This document shows positions 33,090-42,114 of a stretch of 64,000 nucleotides of DNA, one piece after another. Source of the stretch: DASRJG01 sp032124015 (GTDB lineage: Bacteria > Acidobacteriota > Polarisedimenticolia > Polarisedimenticolales > DASRJG01); the NCBI GenBank assembly GCA_032124015.1, contig JAQBEH010000020.1:14546-78545 (forward strand), in the 5' to 3' direction. How positions within the stretch are numbered: position 1 is the first letter of the stretch; each line of letters begins with the position of its first letter. The translations under genes were made by a program, and so were the position numbers. The notes below the pieces were generated by a model. The model was not told where the DNA came from and ran no database searches. It saw nothing but the letters and a program-made list of their open reading frames with translations.

Positions 33090-33778
33090 TGGAGACGATC
33101 CTGGACGGCCGCGGTCTTGCGCGGACGTATTGGCTCGGCGCGACGCCGGTGAAAGCGCTCGACGGCGTCGACATCACGATCGGCCGTTTTGAGTTTCTCG
33201 TCCTTCAAGGGCCGTCCGGCTCCGGCAAGACCACGCTCATCAATCTCCTCGGGCTCCTCGACCGGCCCGACGCTGGAAGTCTCGACCTCGACGGTGCGCC
33301 CGTGGCGATGCTGGACGAAAATGCCCGCGCGGATCTGAGACGCGACCGATTCGGTTTCGTCTTCCAGTCGTTCAACCTCGTCGCGGTGCTGACCGCGTCC
33401 GAAAACGTGGAATATCCGATGATGTTGAAGGGTGTGTCGCGCGAGGCGAGACGGCGTCGCGCCGCGGAACTCCTCGCTCGCGTCGGCCTGTCGGAGAAAG
33501 CGGACGTGCGTCCGGACCTGCTCTCCGGAGGCCAACGTCAGCGCGTTGCCATCGCGCGCGCCTTGGCGAACGAACCGGAAGTCATCCTCGCCGACGAACC
33601 CACGGCGAACCTCGACACACGAACGGCCGACGACGTCTTGGACCTGATGTCTCTCATCAACCAAGAGCGCCGGGTCGCGTTCGTCCTGTCCTCGCACGAC
33701 CCCCGCGTCGTCGCCCGGGCGCAACGCGTTCTCACCCTGCGCGACGGCCGGATCGCCGGGACCCCGTCCTCGCCATGA
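33089..33778 (+). CDS. ABC transporter ATP-binding protein (LolD/MacB type)
   Basis: 229 residues (GTG start in the previous stop). Walker A GPSGSGKTT, a Q-loop (FQSFNLVAVLTASENV), signature LSGGQRQRVAIARALA, Walker B VILADEPTANLD and H-loop SSHD. The pattern is that of mechanotransmission-type exporters (MacB, FtsE, LolD). It powers the permease encoded immediately downstream (ATGA overlap). Confidence 0.92.
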   Translation: METILDGRGLARTYWLGATPVKALDGVDITIGRFEFLVLQGPSGSGKTTLINLLGLLDRPDAGSLDLDGAPVAMLDENARADLRRDRFGFVFQSFNLVAVLTASENVEYPMMLKGVSREARRRRAAELLARVGLSEKADVRPDLLSGGQRQRVAIARALANEPEVILADEPTANLDTRTADDVLDLMSLINQERRVAFVLSSHDPRVVARAQRVLTLRDGRIAGTPSSP

Positions 33779-35001
33779 GCCTCGTCGCGCTTGCCCTCAG
33801 AAACGTCGCGCGCAACCGCAGGCGGAGCGTGCTGACCGGAGGGGTCGTTGTTTTCGGTTTCGCCGCGATCGCGCTCTCCGGCGGGTTCATGTCGCAGTCG
33901 TTCGAGGGTTTGCGCGACGGGACGATCAGGAACGGTACGGGCCACCTGCAGTTCGCCGATCCGGCTTTCTTCGCGGGCAGCGAGGACGCCGCGCTCGAAC
34001 ACGGCCTTTCCGGGAGCGATCGGGCCATTGCGCTTCTCGAGTCGGACGCCGAAGTCGAGGCCGTACTCCCTCGTATCGATTTCGTCGGCCTAGCCACGAA
34101 TGGCAACCGATCGGTGCCGTTTTTAGGGACGGGGCTCGATCCGGGCCCCGAGGCGCTCACGATGGATACCGCGAAGCTCCTCGTATCCGGCAGGTGGCTT
34201 GGGGATGCCAACGAGCGAGGCGTGGTGCTCGGCAGCGGCCTCGCGCGCACCTTGAACGTGAAGGCGGGGGACACGATCACGCTGCTCGCCACCACACCCG
34301 AAGGGGTGTTGAACGCCGTGGACGCCACGGTGACGGGACTCGCCGACATTCCGATCAAAGAGCTCGACGAACGGTACCTCGCGACGACTCTTGGCCTCGC
34401 CTCGGACCTGCTCGTTGCAAGCGGGCGCGTCTCGAAGCTCGCGGTCGTCCTGCGCGAGCCCGCCGATGCAACCGCCACCCTGCCGAGGCTCCTACAGAGC
34501 TTGCATCGCGCGGGCATCGACGTGGCGGGGAAGACCTGGGAGGAGCTCGCGGTGTTCTACCGCCAGGTGCGCATGCTCTACGTGGGGATCTTCGGCTTCA
34601 TGGGGTTGGTGCTCGTCGTCGTGGTGCTGCTCGCCGCGGCGAACACGATGATGATGGCCGCCGCCGAGCGAACGCGCGAGATCGGGACCCTTCGCGCCCT
34701 GGGGACCCGCCCCTCCGCGATCCGGCGGATGTTCGTCGCGGAGGGGCTCATCCTCGCGGCGTTCGGTTGCCTCGGCGGAGCGCTCTTGTCCTTGGCGATC
34801 CGCGCGGGCCTCAATCATGCCGGCCTGACGCTTCCGCCGCCCCCCGGCGTCTCTCACGGGATGCCGCTGCACGTGAACCTCTACGTGACGGCCTACGCCG
34901 CGGGGGCTGTCGCGATGACCGCCACGCTCGTCGTGGCGTCGTGGTTTCCCGCGCGCCGGGCCGCGCGGATGCCGATCATCGACGCGCTCGCGCATGTGTA
35001 G
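33775..35001 (+). CDS. ABC transporter permease (MacB/LolC-E family)
   Basis: 408 residues. One N-terminal TM (SVLTGGVVVFGFAAIALSG), a large periplasmic domain (~residues 40-270), then three TMs (YVGIFGFMGLVLVVVVLLAA, a second near residue 325 and a third near residue 385). The segment TREIGTLRALGTRPSAIRRMF is the coupling helix typical of FtsX/LolE. A single permease gene implies a homodimer. With the LolA-like gene downstream it probably extracts a lipoprotein or lipid from the inner membrane. Confidence 0.88.
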   Translation: MSLVALALRNVARNRRRSVLTGGVVVFGFAAIALSGGFMSQSFEGLRDGTIRNGTGHLQFADPAFFAGSEDAALEHGLSGSDRAIALLESDAEVEAVLPRIDFVGLATNGNRSVPFLGTGLDPGPEALTMDTAKLLVSGRWLGDANERGVVLGSGLARTLNVKAGDTITLLATTPEGVLNAVDATVTGLADIPIKELDERYLATTLGLASDLLVASGRVSKLAVVLREPADATATLPRLLQSLHRAGIDVAGKTWEELAVFYRQVRMLYVGIFGFMGLVLVVVVLLAAANTMMMAAAERTREIGTLRALGTRPSAIRRMFVAEGLILAAFGCLGGALLSLAIRAGLNHAGLTLPPPPGVSHGMPLHVNLYVTAYAAGAVAMTATLVVASWFPARRAARMPIIDALAHV

Positions 35002-35749
35002 CGGGTGGGCCGCCCTGGCTACGGCGTTGCTCCTGGCCGGTCCGAGCGCCGGGAGTCGTGCGCCGGCTGTCGATCCCGCCGGGATGCTCCACAAGGCCGA
35101 CGCGCCCCACGACGCGTTTTCAGAGGGCGTCATTCGCCTGCGCGTTGTCGTGAACGAGCGGGGGAAAAAACCGCTCGCCAACGTCCTTCAGCTCTACGTC
35201 GAGGGCACCGACCGGTCGCTTGTCGTGTTTCGCGAGGGGAAACAGCAGGGGAGGAAGATCCTCACGCTGGGGGATCGTGTCTTTCTGATCGTTCCCGGAG
35301 CGTCGCGGCCGATCCCCGTCAGCAAGACCCAGCGGTTGATGGGCGCGGCGTCGTTCGGCGACATCGCGCGCCTACGTTTCGCCGACGAGTACGAGGCGAG
35401 TCTGCGACCCGGAGACGAGCCGATTGCGGGCTCCCATGGCGAAATTCCCTGCCGCGTCCTCGAACTCGCCGCCAAACGACCGGGATCCGCCTATCCGACC
35501 GCCGTGTTGTGGGTCGGGCGGGATGACGGGCTCGCGCGGCGACTCCGCCTGTCCCTGGCTTCCGGGAAGGACGCGAAAGACGTGTTGTTCACGAGCTACG
35601 ACGACAAGCATCGGATCGCGACGATGGAGATCCGCGACCTGCTGACAGCTGGCGGCGCCAACGTGACGAACCTCGCGTTTGAAAGCTACGAAAAGCGCCC
35701 CCTCGATCCCGCGATCTTCGATCCCGAGGGGGCGCGAGCGGTTCCCTGA
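34994..35749 (+). CDS. LolA-like outer-membrane lipoprotein-sorting protein
   Basis: 251 residues, starting inside the permease gene (8-base overlap). N-terminal hydrophobic signal (WAALATALLLAGPSAGS), no lipobox. The body matches the outer-membrane lipoprotein-sorting family (COG2834 type): RLRVVVNERGKKPLANVLQ, EGKQQGRKILTLGDRVFLIVP and GEIPCRVLEL. These proteins often partner with MacB-like or RND exporters. It may carry the cargo released by the upstream transporter. Confidence 0.75.
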   Translation: MCSGWAALATALLLAGPSAGSRAPAVDPAGMLHKADAPHDAFSEGVIRLRVVVNERGKKPLANVLQLYVEGTDRSLVVFREGKQQGRKILTLGDRVFLIVPGASRPIPVSKTQRLMGAASFGDIARLRFADEYEASLRPGDEPIAGSHGEIPCRVLELAAKRPGSAYPTAVLWVGRDDGLARRLRLSLASGKDAKDVLFTSYDDKHRIATMEIRDLLTAGGANVTNLAFESYEKRPLDPAIFDPEGARAVP

Positions 35750-35756
35750 TCCGTCT

Positions 35757-36893
35757 CTACTCCAAAACGACGATGTTTCTCGCCGCGCAGATATCCTTGA
35801 GCTGCTTGGGCCAAAGCGTGACGCTGACCTCGCCGAGATGCGCCTTTTGCAGCAGGAGCATGGTCGTTCGCGACTGGCCGATCCCGCCACCGATAGAAAG
35901 CGGGATCTCGTCGTTCATGATCGCCTTGTGATAGGGGAGCTTCAGGAACTCGCTCTGACCGGAGATCGCGAGTTGCTGCTTGAGCGTCTCTTTCGTCACG
36001 CGGACGCCCATCGAAGTCAACTCGTGGCGGCGTTTGGTGATGGGATTCCACACGAGGATGTCCCCGTTCAACCCGTAGTACTGCTGTCCGTTTTTCGTAA
36101 CCGTCGGCGTGACCCAATCGTCATAGTCGGCGGCCCGCATCTCGTGCGGGTAGCCATCCTTCAAGACCGACCCGATGCCGATGATGAACACCGCGGGGTA
36201 CTTCTGAAGAACCTGCGTCTCGCGCTGTTTGCGCGGGAGGTCGGGGAACATATCGAGGATCTCTTCCGCGTGCAGGAACGTCAGCTCGTCGGGCAGTTTA
36301 GGATGGCCTGAGTCTTTCAGCTTCGGGAAGTTCGCATGGAGGAACGCCTCCGCCCCCTTGAGAACCTTCCAGATCCCGCGCACCGTTCCGATCAGCGTGT
36401 CGAGATTGCGATCTTCGGCGGTGATGCGTTTCTCCCAGTCCCACTGGTCGACGTAGGCGCTGTGGTCGTGATCCAGGAAGTAGTCCTTGCGAACCGCGCG
36501 CATGTCCGTGCAGATCCCTTCGCCGATCGCGCAGTCGAATTGCTTGAGCGCCATCCTCTTCCACTTGGTTGCGGCCTGGACCACCTGGCCGTTCAGGCGC
36601 TTGTCGAGTCCGAGCCCGCAGGGAAACTCGATCGGCGTGCGCGAGCCGTCCCGGTCGAGGTAGTCGTTGACGCCGCTTTCTCTCGTGACGATGAGGGGCA
36701 CCTCGACGTGGAAGAGGTTCAACTCGAGACACAGGCCATCTTCGATGAATCGTTTCACCGCCGAGAGGGCAAGCTGCGTCTCTTTCCGATCCAGGACCGG
36801 CCGGTAGTCGTCCGGCAAGATCTTCGCGACCTCCTCGTAGGTCGAAATTCCGGGTCCCGCCAGGTCTGCTTTCTTGTCCTTCAGTAGGGTCAT
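35757..36893 (-). CDS. asnA: Aspartate-ammonia ligase (AsnA)
   Basis: 378 residues, longer than the E. coli enzyme (330), with an N-terminal ~35-residue extension. Class II aaRS-like fold: SVKRFIEDGL...VEVPLIV, TKWKRMALKQFDCAIGEGI, the YVDQWDWEK motif, ADYDDWVTP, GLNGDILVWNP and the final GGGIGQSRTTMLLLQ. It makes asparagine from aspartate, ammonia and ATP. It is divergent from surE across a 128-nt gap in which I see no clear promoter. Confidence 0.95.
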   Translation of the reverse strand: MTLLKDKKADLAGPGISTYEEVAKILPDDYRPVLDRKETQLALSAVKRFIEDGLCLELNLFHVEVPLIVTRESGVNDYLDRDGSRTPIEFPCGLGLDKRLNGQVVQAATKWKRMALKQFDCAIGEGICTDMRAVRKDYFLDHDHSAYVDQWDWEKRITAEDRNLDTLIGTVRGIWKVLKGAEAFLHANFPKLKDSGHPKLPDELTFLHAEEILDMFPDLPRKQRETQVLQKYPAVFIIGIGSVLKDGYPHEMRAADYDDWVTPTVTKNGQQYYGLNGDILVWNPITKRRHELTSMGVRVTKETLKQQLAISGQSEFLKLPYHKAIMNDEIPLSIGGGIGQSRTTMLLLQKAHLGEVSVTLWPKQLKDICAARNIVVLE

Positions 36894-37021
36894 GGGTTCC
36901 TCCTGTGGAGTCCGCGAATTTTAGGACGTCATCGGGACCGTTCGCCGCAGGGCTCGGGACAAGCTTGGTGCGGTGGCTTCGTCCTTGCGGGAAACGCGCT
37001 CTTCGCGGACCATGCCGCCTC

Positions 37022-37792
37022 GTGAGCACCGTCAATGACCGCCCCTGCCTGCTCGTCACCAACGATGACGGGTTCGAAGCCCCGGGACTCGCCGCGCTGG
37101 TTGCGGCCGTGTCGCGCCTCGGCCGTGTCGTGGTCGTCGCTCCCGATAGGGAGCGTAGCGGGGCGGGCCACGCCCTGACCCTCGGCCGGCCGTTGCGGGT
37201 GCGCTCGCGAGGTGAAGACCGGTTCGAGGTCGACGGCACGCCGACGGACTGCGTTCATCTCGGCGTGTTCAACCTGACCGGAGGCCGGCCGCCCCAACTG
37301 GTTCTTTCGGGGATCAACCGCGGTGTCAATCTCGGTGACGACGTCACCTACTCGGGAACGGTCGCCGCCGCGCTCGAGGGGACCTTGCTGCGAGTCCCGT
37401 CGATCGCCTTTTCCGTGGAACGGGACGCCGAGGGGCAGGCGGACTACGGGGTCGCGGCCGCCCTCGCCGCGCGGCTCGCCGAAAAGGCGCTCGAAAACGG
37501 AGTACCGCCCGGAGTGCTGCTGAACGTCAACGTCCCGAGGGGCACGCCGCGGGGCATCCGCATCACGCGACAGGGGACACGCACCTACCGCGCGGCCGCC
37601 GTCGAGCGCCTCGACCCCTCCGGACGGCCGTACTTCTGGATCGCGGGCGCCGACACCACGCCCTCGCAAGAGCCGGACGGCGACCACGTCGCGATACGCG
37701 AGGGGTACGTCTCGATCACGCCCCTACACGCGGACATGACCCACGACCCGTCGCGTGGGATTCTCTCGGCATGGGGGCTGACCCTACCGTGA
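37022..37792 (+). CDS. surE: 5'/3'-nucleotidase SurE
   Basis: 256 residues from GTG 37022, placing the conserved LLVTNDDGFEAPG near the N-terminus (the upstream ATG at 36905 gives a non-homologous extension). Metal-binding residues are in TNDDG and SGINRGVNLGDDVTYSGTV. SurE is a stationary-phase-associated phosphatase of nucleoside monophosphates. Its context with pcm is the classical surE-pcm pair; the stop lies inside the pcm N-terminus. Confidence 0.93.
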   Translation: MSTVNDRPCLLVTNDDGFEAPGLAALVAAVSRLGRVVVVAPDRERSGAGHALTLGRPLRVRSRGEDRFEVDGTPTDCVHLGVFNLTGGRPPQLVLSGINRGVNLGDDVTYSGTVAAALEGTLLRVPSIAFSVERDAEGQADYGVAAALAARLAEKALENGVPPGVLLNVNVPRGTPRGIRITRQGTRTYRAAAVERLDPSGRPYFWIAGADTTPSQEPDGDHVAIREGYVSITPLHADMTHDPSRGILSAWGLTLP

Positions 37793-38451
37793 GCGCCGGG
37801 GACGTCCGCCGCGCCCGCATGGTCCGCGATCTCGAAGCGCGGGGCATCGCCAACCGCCGCGTGCTGGACGCGCTGGGGACAATCCCCAGGGAGCCGTTCG
37901 TGGAAGAGGCCCTGCGCGCAAAGGCGTACGATGACGCCGCGCTTCCGATCGGCGAGAAGCAGACGATTTCGCAGCCGTTCATCGTCGCGCGAATGTGCGA
38001 GTTGACCGAGCCGGACGGCACCGGTCGCGTGCTGGAGATCGGATCGGGTTCAGGTTACCACGCCGCGGTTTTGAGCCGTCTTTTCGAGCACGTGTATTCG
38101 GTCGAGCGTCTCGCCGCCTTCTCGAAACGCGCCCGCGAGACCGTGCGCGCGCTGGGCATCGAGACCGTCCATTTCAAGATTTTCGACGGGAGCTACGGAT
38201 GGAGCGAGTTCGCCCCGTATCGGGCGATCGTGGTGACCGCCGCGGCGCCGGAGGTTCCCGCACCGCTCCTGGAGCAGCTCGAAGACGGTGGCCGGCTCGT
38301 GCTCCCGATCGCCACGAAGGCCGCCGGCGCGGGCGACGGCGGAGAACAAACGCTGATTCGCGTCGTGAAGGACGGGGCCGGAGTGCATCGCGAAGAGCAC
38401 GGGCCGTGCCGGTTCGTTCCGCTGCTGGGCAAGTTCGGATGGACGGCCTAG
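37771..38451 (+). CDS. pcm: Protein-L-isoaspartate O-methyltransferase
   Basis: 226 residues from ATG 37771; GTG 37789 (GTGA overlap with surE) is an equally plausible start, six residues shorter. SAM-binding motif VLEIGSGSGYHAAVLS and the upstream substrate segment LPIGEKQTISQPFIVARM are diagnostic. It repairs isoaspartyl residues in aged proteins. It overlaps surE and is followed by tRNA-Pro(CGG). Confidence 0.94.
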   Translation: MGADPTVSAGDVRRARMVRDLEARGIANRRVLDALGTIPREPFVEEALRAKAYDDAALPIGEKQTISQPFIVARMCELTEPDGTGRVLEIGSGSGYHAAVLSRLFEHVYSVERLAAFSKRARETVRALGIETVHFKIFDGSYGWSEFAPYRAIVVTAAAPEVPAPLLEQLEDGGRLVLPIATKAAGAGDGGEQTLIRVVKDGAGVHREEHGPCRFVPLLGKFGWTA

Positions 38452-38488
38452 CGGCGCCCTGCTATCCTCCCCGGGTTTCGCTTCGGGT

Positions 38489-38565
38489 CGGGGCGTAGCG
38501 CAGCCTGGTAGCGCACCTGGTTCGGGACCAGGGGGTCGTAGGTTCAAATCCTATCGCCCCGACCA
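38489..38565 (+). tRNA. tRNA-Pro (anticodon CGG)
   Basis: Acceptor CGGGGCG/CGCCCCG, D-arm GCGC/GCGC, anticodon stem CCTGG/CCAGG around loop TTCGGGA (anticodon CGG), T-arm GTAGG/CCTAT with TTCAAAT, encoded CCA. It is nearly identical in acceptor and D-arm to tRNA-Pro(GGG) at 20635. Confidence 0.95.
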
Positions 38566-38608
38566 ATGTCGTTTCTTTGAATATCACGCAGACTCCGCCG
38601 GTGTTTGG

Positions 38609-39133
38609 ATGCTGGTCTCCGACCTGAAAAACATCATCCGCGAAGTGCCCGACTATCCGAAGCCGGGAATCGTCTTCTACGATCTCACCACCCTGTTCAA
38701 GAATGGGGGGGCCTTTCGAACCGTGATCGAGCGGCTCGCGGAGCGCTTCCGCGAGGACAAGATCGACATGGTCGTGGGCATCGAGGCACGGGGTTTCATG
38801 TTGGCGGCCGCCTTGGCCTATGAGTACGGACTCGGCATCGTCCCGGTGAGAAAGCCGGGCAAGTTGCCGTGGCGCATCACCGGTGAGGATTACACGCTGG
38901 AGTACGGCCAGGGACGGCTCGAGGTTCACGAAGACGCCGTCGAGAAGGGTCAGCGTGTGCTGATCGTTGACGATGTGCTCGCGACCGGGGGCACCGCGGC
39001 GGCGACGGGAAGGCTCATCAACAGGCTCGGTGCCAGCGTTTGCGGGTATGCTTTTCTCGTGGAACTTTGTTTTCTCAACGGACGAGACCTTCTCCGCTCC
39101 GACAACGTGTTCAGTCTGATCTCTTACCCATGA
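38609..39133 (+). CDS. apt: Adenine phosphoribosyltransferase
   Basis: 174 residues. Starts LVSDLKNIIREVPDYPKPGI, typical of Apt; the PRPP-binding loop is VLIVDDVLATGGTA. It salvages adenine to AMP. It is 43 bases after tRNA-Pro(CGG) and only one base before tRNA-Arg, so the mRNA must be processed to release the tRNAs. Confidence 0.96.
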   Translation: MLVSDLKNIIREVPDYPKPGIVFYDLTTLFKNGGAFRTVIERLAERFREDKIDMVVGIEARGFMLAAALAYEYGLGIVPVRKPGKLPWRITGEDYTLEYGQGRLEVHEDAVEKGQRVLIVDDVLATGGTAAATGRLINRLGASVCGYAFLVELCFLNGRDLLRSDNVFSLISYP

Positions 39134-39134
39134 C

Positions 39135-39212
39135 GGGCCTGTAGCTCAGTCCGGATAGAGCAGGAGTTTCCTAAACTCAAGGTCGCAGGTTCAAGTCCTG
39201 CCAGGCCCACCA
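39135..39212 (+). tRNA. tRNA-Arg (anticodon CCU)
   Basis: 78 nt. Acceptor GGGCCTG/CAGGCCC, D-arm GCTC/GAGC, anticodon loop TTCCTAA (anticodon CCT) on a stem whose first pair is G-A, T-arm GCAGG/CCTGC with TTCAAGT, encoded CCA. It begins one base after the apt stop codon. Confidence 0.9.
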
Positions 39213-39237
39213 GGCCGCATGAATCGAGGATCCAGCG

Positions 39238-39924
39238 ATGGCGACGGCGAAAATCACGAAAAAAGACATGAAGCAGGACGAGTTCATCGACGGCGTGTTC
39301 GACTTCGGCGAATGGCTGGAAGTCCACTGGAAGCGGGTCGCGATCGGAACAGGAGCCGCCGTCGCGCTCGTGTTGGCGTTCGTCGCGTGGAACGCGATGC
39401 GCGAGCACGCGTCCGAGGAGGCGAATCGCCTGCTGGCGACCGGGATCGAGGCATTTTCCCCCGCGGCCGGGGCGGACGGCCAGCCGCCGGCCCCTCGGTA
39501 CGCGGAGGCTTTGACTTCCTTCGAGCAGGCCGCGGCCGCAGGCGGGTCGCAGCCGATCGGTAACGTGGCCCGGCTACTCCAGGCCCGCACTCTGATCGCG
39601 CTCTCGCGCGGCGCGGAGGCGATCCTGGTACTCGAGGGGCTCGTGGCCGGCCGTGACAAGGGCCTCGAGGCGGAGGCGAAGGTCATGCTCGCCGAGGCGT
39701 CGGAGGCGGCCGGGAACCCGGAGCGCGCCGCCACGCTTCTGGAAGAGCTCGCATCCCCGGGCAAGGGAGCGACGTACCCGCAAGACGCCGCCTTGCTGCT
39801 CCTCGGGGGACTGCGCGAAAGACAAGGAAAAACGGAAGACGCCACGCGGGCCTACGCGGACCCGCTCGCGCGTTACCCCCAAAGCCCCTTTGCGGCCGAA
39901 GCCAAACTGCGGACCGGCGGCTAG
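39238..39924 (+). CDS. YfgM-like TPR membrane protein
   Basis: 228 residues. A short cytoplasmic N-terminus with Lys-rich start (MATAKITKKDMKQDEF), one TM (VAIGTGAAVALVLAFVAWNAM near residue 38), then periplasmic TPR-like helices (ALTSFEQAAAAGG, ARLLQARTLIALSRGAEAILVLEGL). This matches YfgM-type ancillary SecYEG/PpiD proteins. The C-terminus ends without a domain. It is separated from tRNA-Arg by 25 bases. Confidence 0.75.
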   Translation: MATAKITKKDMKQDEFIDGVFDFGEWLEVHWKRVAIGTGAAVALVLAFVAWNAMREHASEEANRLLATGIEAFSPAAGADGQPPAPRYAEALTSFEQAAAAGGSQPIGNVARLLQARTLIALSRGAEAILVLEGLVAGRDKGLEAEAKVMLAEASEAAGNPERAATLLEELASPGKGATYPQDAALLLLGGLRERQGKTEDATRAYADPLARYPQSPFAAEAKLRTGG

Positions 39925-39938
39925 AACTTCCGTCGAGG

Positions 39939-40358
39939 TCAGAAGGGGATGTCGTCCTCGGCGAACCCGCCCGAAGGTTCGCCCGACTCTTCGACCGGCG
40001 CCGCGCTCGCCGCGGCCCCCCGGTCGTCGGGACGGCCAAGGAGCTGGAGGCGCTGGGCCCGCACTTCCGTCGTGTAGCGCTTGTTGCCTTCGCGATCGGT
40101 CCACTCACGGGTCTGCAAGGACCCTTCCACGAAGACCGGGCGTCCCTTTTTCAGGTATTCGCCGGCGATCTCCGCCTGTTTTCCCCAGACGACGATGCGG
40201 TGCCACTCGGTTTTTTCTTTCTTTTCACCCGACGGATCGCTCCACCGATCGGTCGTCGCCATCGTGAAATTGGCGACCGGAGTTCCGCCCTGGGTAAATC
40301 GCACCTCGGGGTCGCGTCCGAGGTTTCCGAGCAAGATGACTTTATTGACGCTTGCCAT
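39939..40358 (-). CDS. ssb: Single-stranded DNA-binding protein
   Basis: 139 residues, an OB fold beginning MASVNKVILLGNLGRDPEVR, with TEWHRIVVWGKQAEIAGEYL and a short glycine/proline-poor linker ending in the acidic tip EDDIPF that binds replication partners. It coats ssDNA in replication, repair and recombination. It is convergent with the YfgM-like gene and divergent from murJ across 154 bases. Confidence 0.96.
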   Translation of the reverse strand: MASVNKVILLGNLGRDPEVRFTQGGTPVANFTMATTDRWSDPSGEKKEKTEWHRIVVWGKQAEIAGEYLKKGRPVFVEGSLQTREWTDREGNKRYTTEVRAQRLQLLGRPDDRGAAASAAPVEESGEPSGGFAEDDIPF

Positions 40359-40512
40359 GATCCGCTCCCTGATCCGCGAGGATCTTTCTGTCGTGGAGGA
40401 GGCGCCAGGGACCCGCCGGCGGCCAGCCTGCAGAGACTAACACAGGAACATTCAAAACGCGACGCGCAGGAGCCGCCGGCGGCGGTAGAATGCGGCGCCT
40501 GTTAAGACTCCC

Positions 40513-42114
40513 ATGAGCGAACGCCCCAGCCTTCTCAGAAGCGCCGGCTCGATCAGTCTGGCGACCGCGATGAGCCGCGTGCTCGGGTTGGTGCGGGAAC
40601 AGGTGCAGTCCTACTACTTCGGCGCGGGGTTCGTCACCGACGCGTTCCTCGCCGCGTTTCGCATCCCGAACCTCCTTCGAGACCTGTTCGCCGAGGGGGC
40701 GCTGTCGTCGGCGTTCGTGCCGACTTTCACCGCGATCAAAGAGCGCGACGGACCCGACGCCGCGTGGCGTCTCGCGAACAGACTCTTCACGGTGCTCGCC
40801 GTGATCCTGAGCGCCGTTACGCTCGGGATCTTCCTGTTCGCGCCGTGGATCATGGGCGTCTACGCCGCAGGGTTCACGCCCGAGAAACTGAAACTCGCCG
40901 TCACGATGACCCGCATCCTCGCGCCGTTCCTCCTGGCGGTCGCGGTGGCCGCCGTGGCGATGGGCATCCTGAACACCTACGGTCGTTTCTTCGTGCCGGC
41001 TTTGGCTCCTGCCCTGCTCAACGTCGCCGCGATCCTCAGCGTGGTCGTTTTGAGCCCGGTCTTGTTTCACTTCGGATGGCCGGGTGGACTGGCGTTGGCC
41101 GTGGGCGCGATGATCGGCGGGGTCCTTCAGTTCGGCATCCAGATCCCACCCTTGCGCACGCTCGGATTCCGTTTCCGGGTCGATTGGGCGCCCCGGGACC
41201 CGGGCCTCGTGCGCATCGCCTGGCTGATGCTTCCCGCCACGATCGGCCAGGCCGCAACGCAGATCAATTTCCTGGTCGATACCTGGCTGGCCTCCCGTTA
41301 CGGGAACGGCCCCATCACCTGGCTGTCCCTCGCGTTCCGGCTCATTCAACTGCCGATCGGCCTGTTCGGCGTCGCGATCGGGATGGCGAACCTGGCGCGC
41401 GTGTCGCGAGATGCCGCGGCGGGCGACCACGAGGGACTGCGCGCGAACCTCTCCGCCGCGCTGCGCGCGGTGGCGCTCCTGGCGCTTCCGGCCACTGCGG
41501 GGCTCGTCGCGCTCCGCGAGCCGATCATTCAGGTGATTTTCGAGCACGGCCGCTTCGACCACACCTCGACCTTGAATACCGCCGCCGCGTTGCTGTGCTA
41601 CGCGCTCGGCCTTTACGCCTACGCGGTCACGAAGATCCAGGTGCCGACCTTCTACGCACTGGGCGACACCCGGGTGCCGGTCGTGGCGTCGACGCTCGCG
41701 GTCGTCTCCAAGCTCGCGGCCAACGGCGCGTTCGTGTTCGCGCTCCCGATGCTCGGCGTCAACCCGTTTCTCGGCCTGGCCTTGTCCACGTCGGTGGCCG
41801 CGTGGACCAACTTCGGCATCCTCGCGTGGGGCCTGCGCAAACGCGCGGGATCGATCGCCGGACACGGCGTCTTGCGCGCAACGTTCGCCATGGTGGGGGT
41901 CTCGGCCGCGACGGGGCTCTTCTGCGGCGGCACGCACGCGGCGCTCGTCCATGTCGCCCCCGGGGGGGCTCTCGCCGGCGAGATCGCGCGCCTGGCGGTT
42001 GCCGTTTCGGTCGGGGTCGCGACGACGGTGGGCGGAGCGCTTGCGCTGCGCGTGCCGGAAGCCCACGCGTTCGCCGCCGCCTTGTCGCGCCTATTGCGGC
42101 GAGGCACGCGATGA
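40513..42114 (+). CDS. murJ: Lipid II flippase MurJ
   Basis: 533 residues with ~14 hydrophobic helices. The MurJ/MviN signature is clear: LRSAGSISLATAMSRVLGLVREQV, FFVPALAPALLN, PIGLFGVAIGMANL and FDHTSTLNTAAALLCYALGLYAYAV as shorter recognisable pieces. It translocates lipid-linked peptidoglycan precursors. A TAGAAT hexamer (40496-40501) lies 11 nt before the ATG. It overlaps dtd (ATGA). Confidence 0.95.
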   Translation: MSERPSLLRSAGSISLATAMSRVLGLVREQVQSYYFGAGFVTDAFLAAFRIPNLLRDLFAEGALSSAFVPTFTAIKERDGPDAAWRLANRLFTVLAVILSAVTLGIFLFAPWIMGVYAAGFTPEKLKLAVTMTRILAPFLLAVAVAAVAMGILNTYGRFFVPALAPALLNVAAILSVVVLSPVLFHFGWPGGLALAVGAMIGGVLQFGIQIPPLRTLGFRFRVDWAPRDPGLVRIAWLMLPATIGQAATQINFLVDTWLASRYGNGPITWLSLAFRLIQLPIGLFGVAIGMANLARVSRDAAAGDHEGLRANLSAALRAVALLALPATAGLVALREPIIQVIFEHGRFDHTSTLNTAAALLCYALGLYAYAVTKIQVPTFYALGDTRVPVVASTLAVVSKLAANGAFVFALPMLGVNPFLGLALSTSVAAWTNFGILAWGLRKRAGSIAGHGVLRATFAMVGVSAATGLFCGGTHAALVHVAPGGALAGEIARLAVAVSVGVATTVGGALALRVPEAHAFAAALSRLLRRGTR

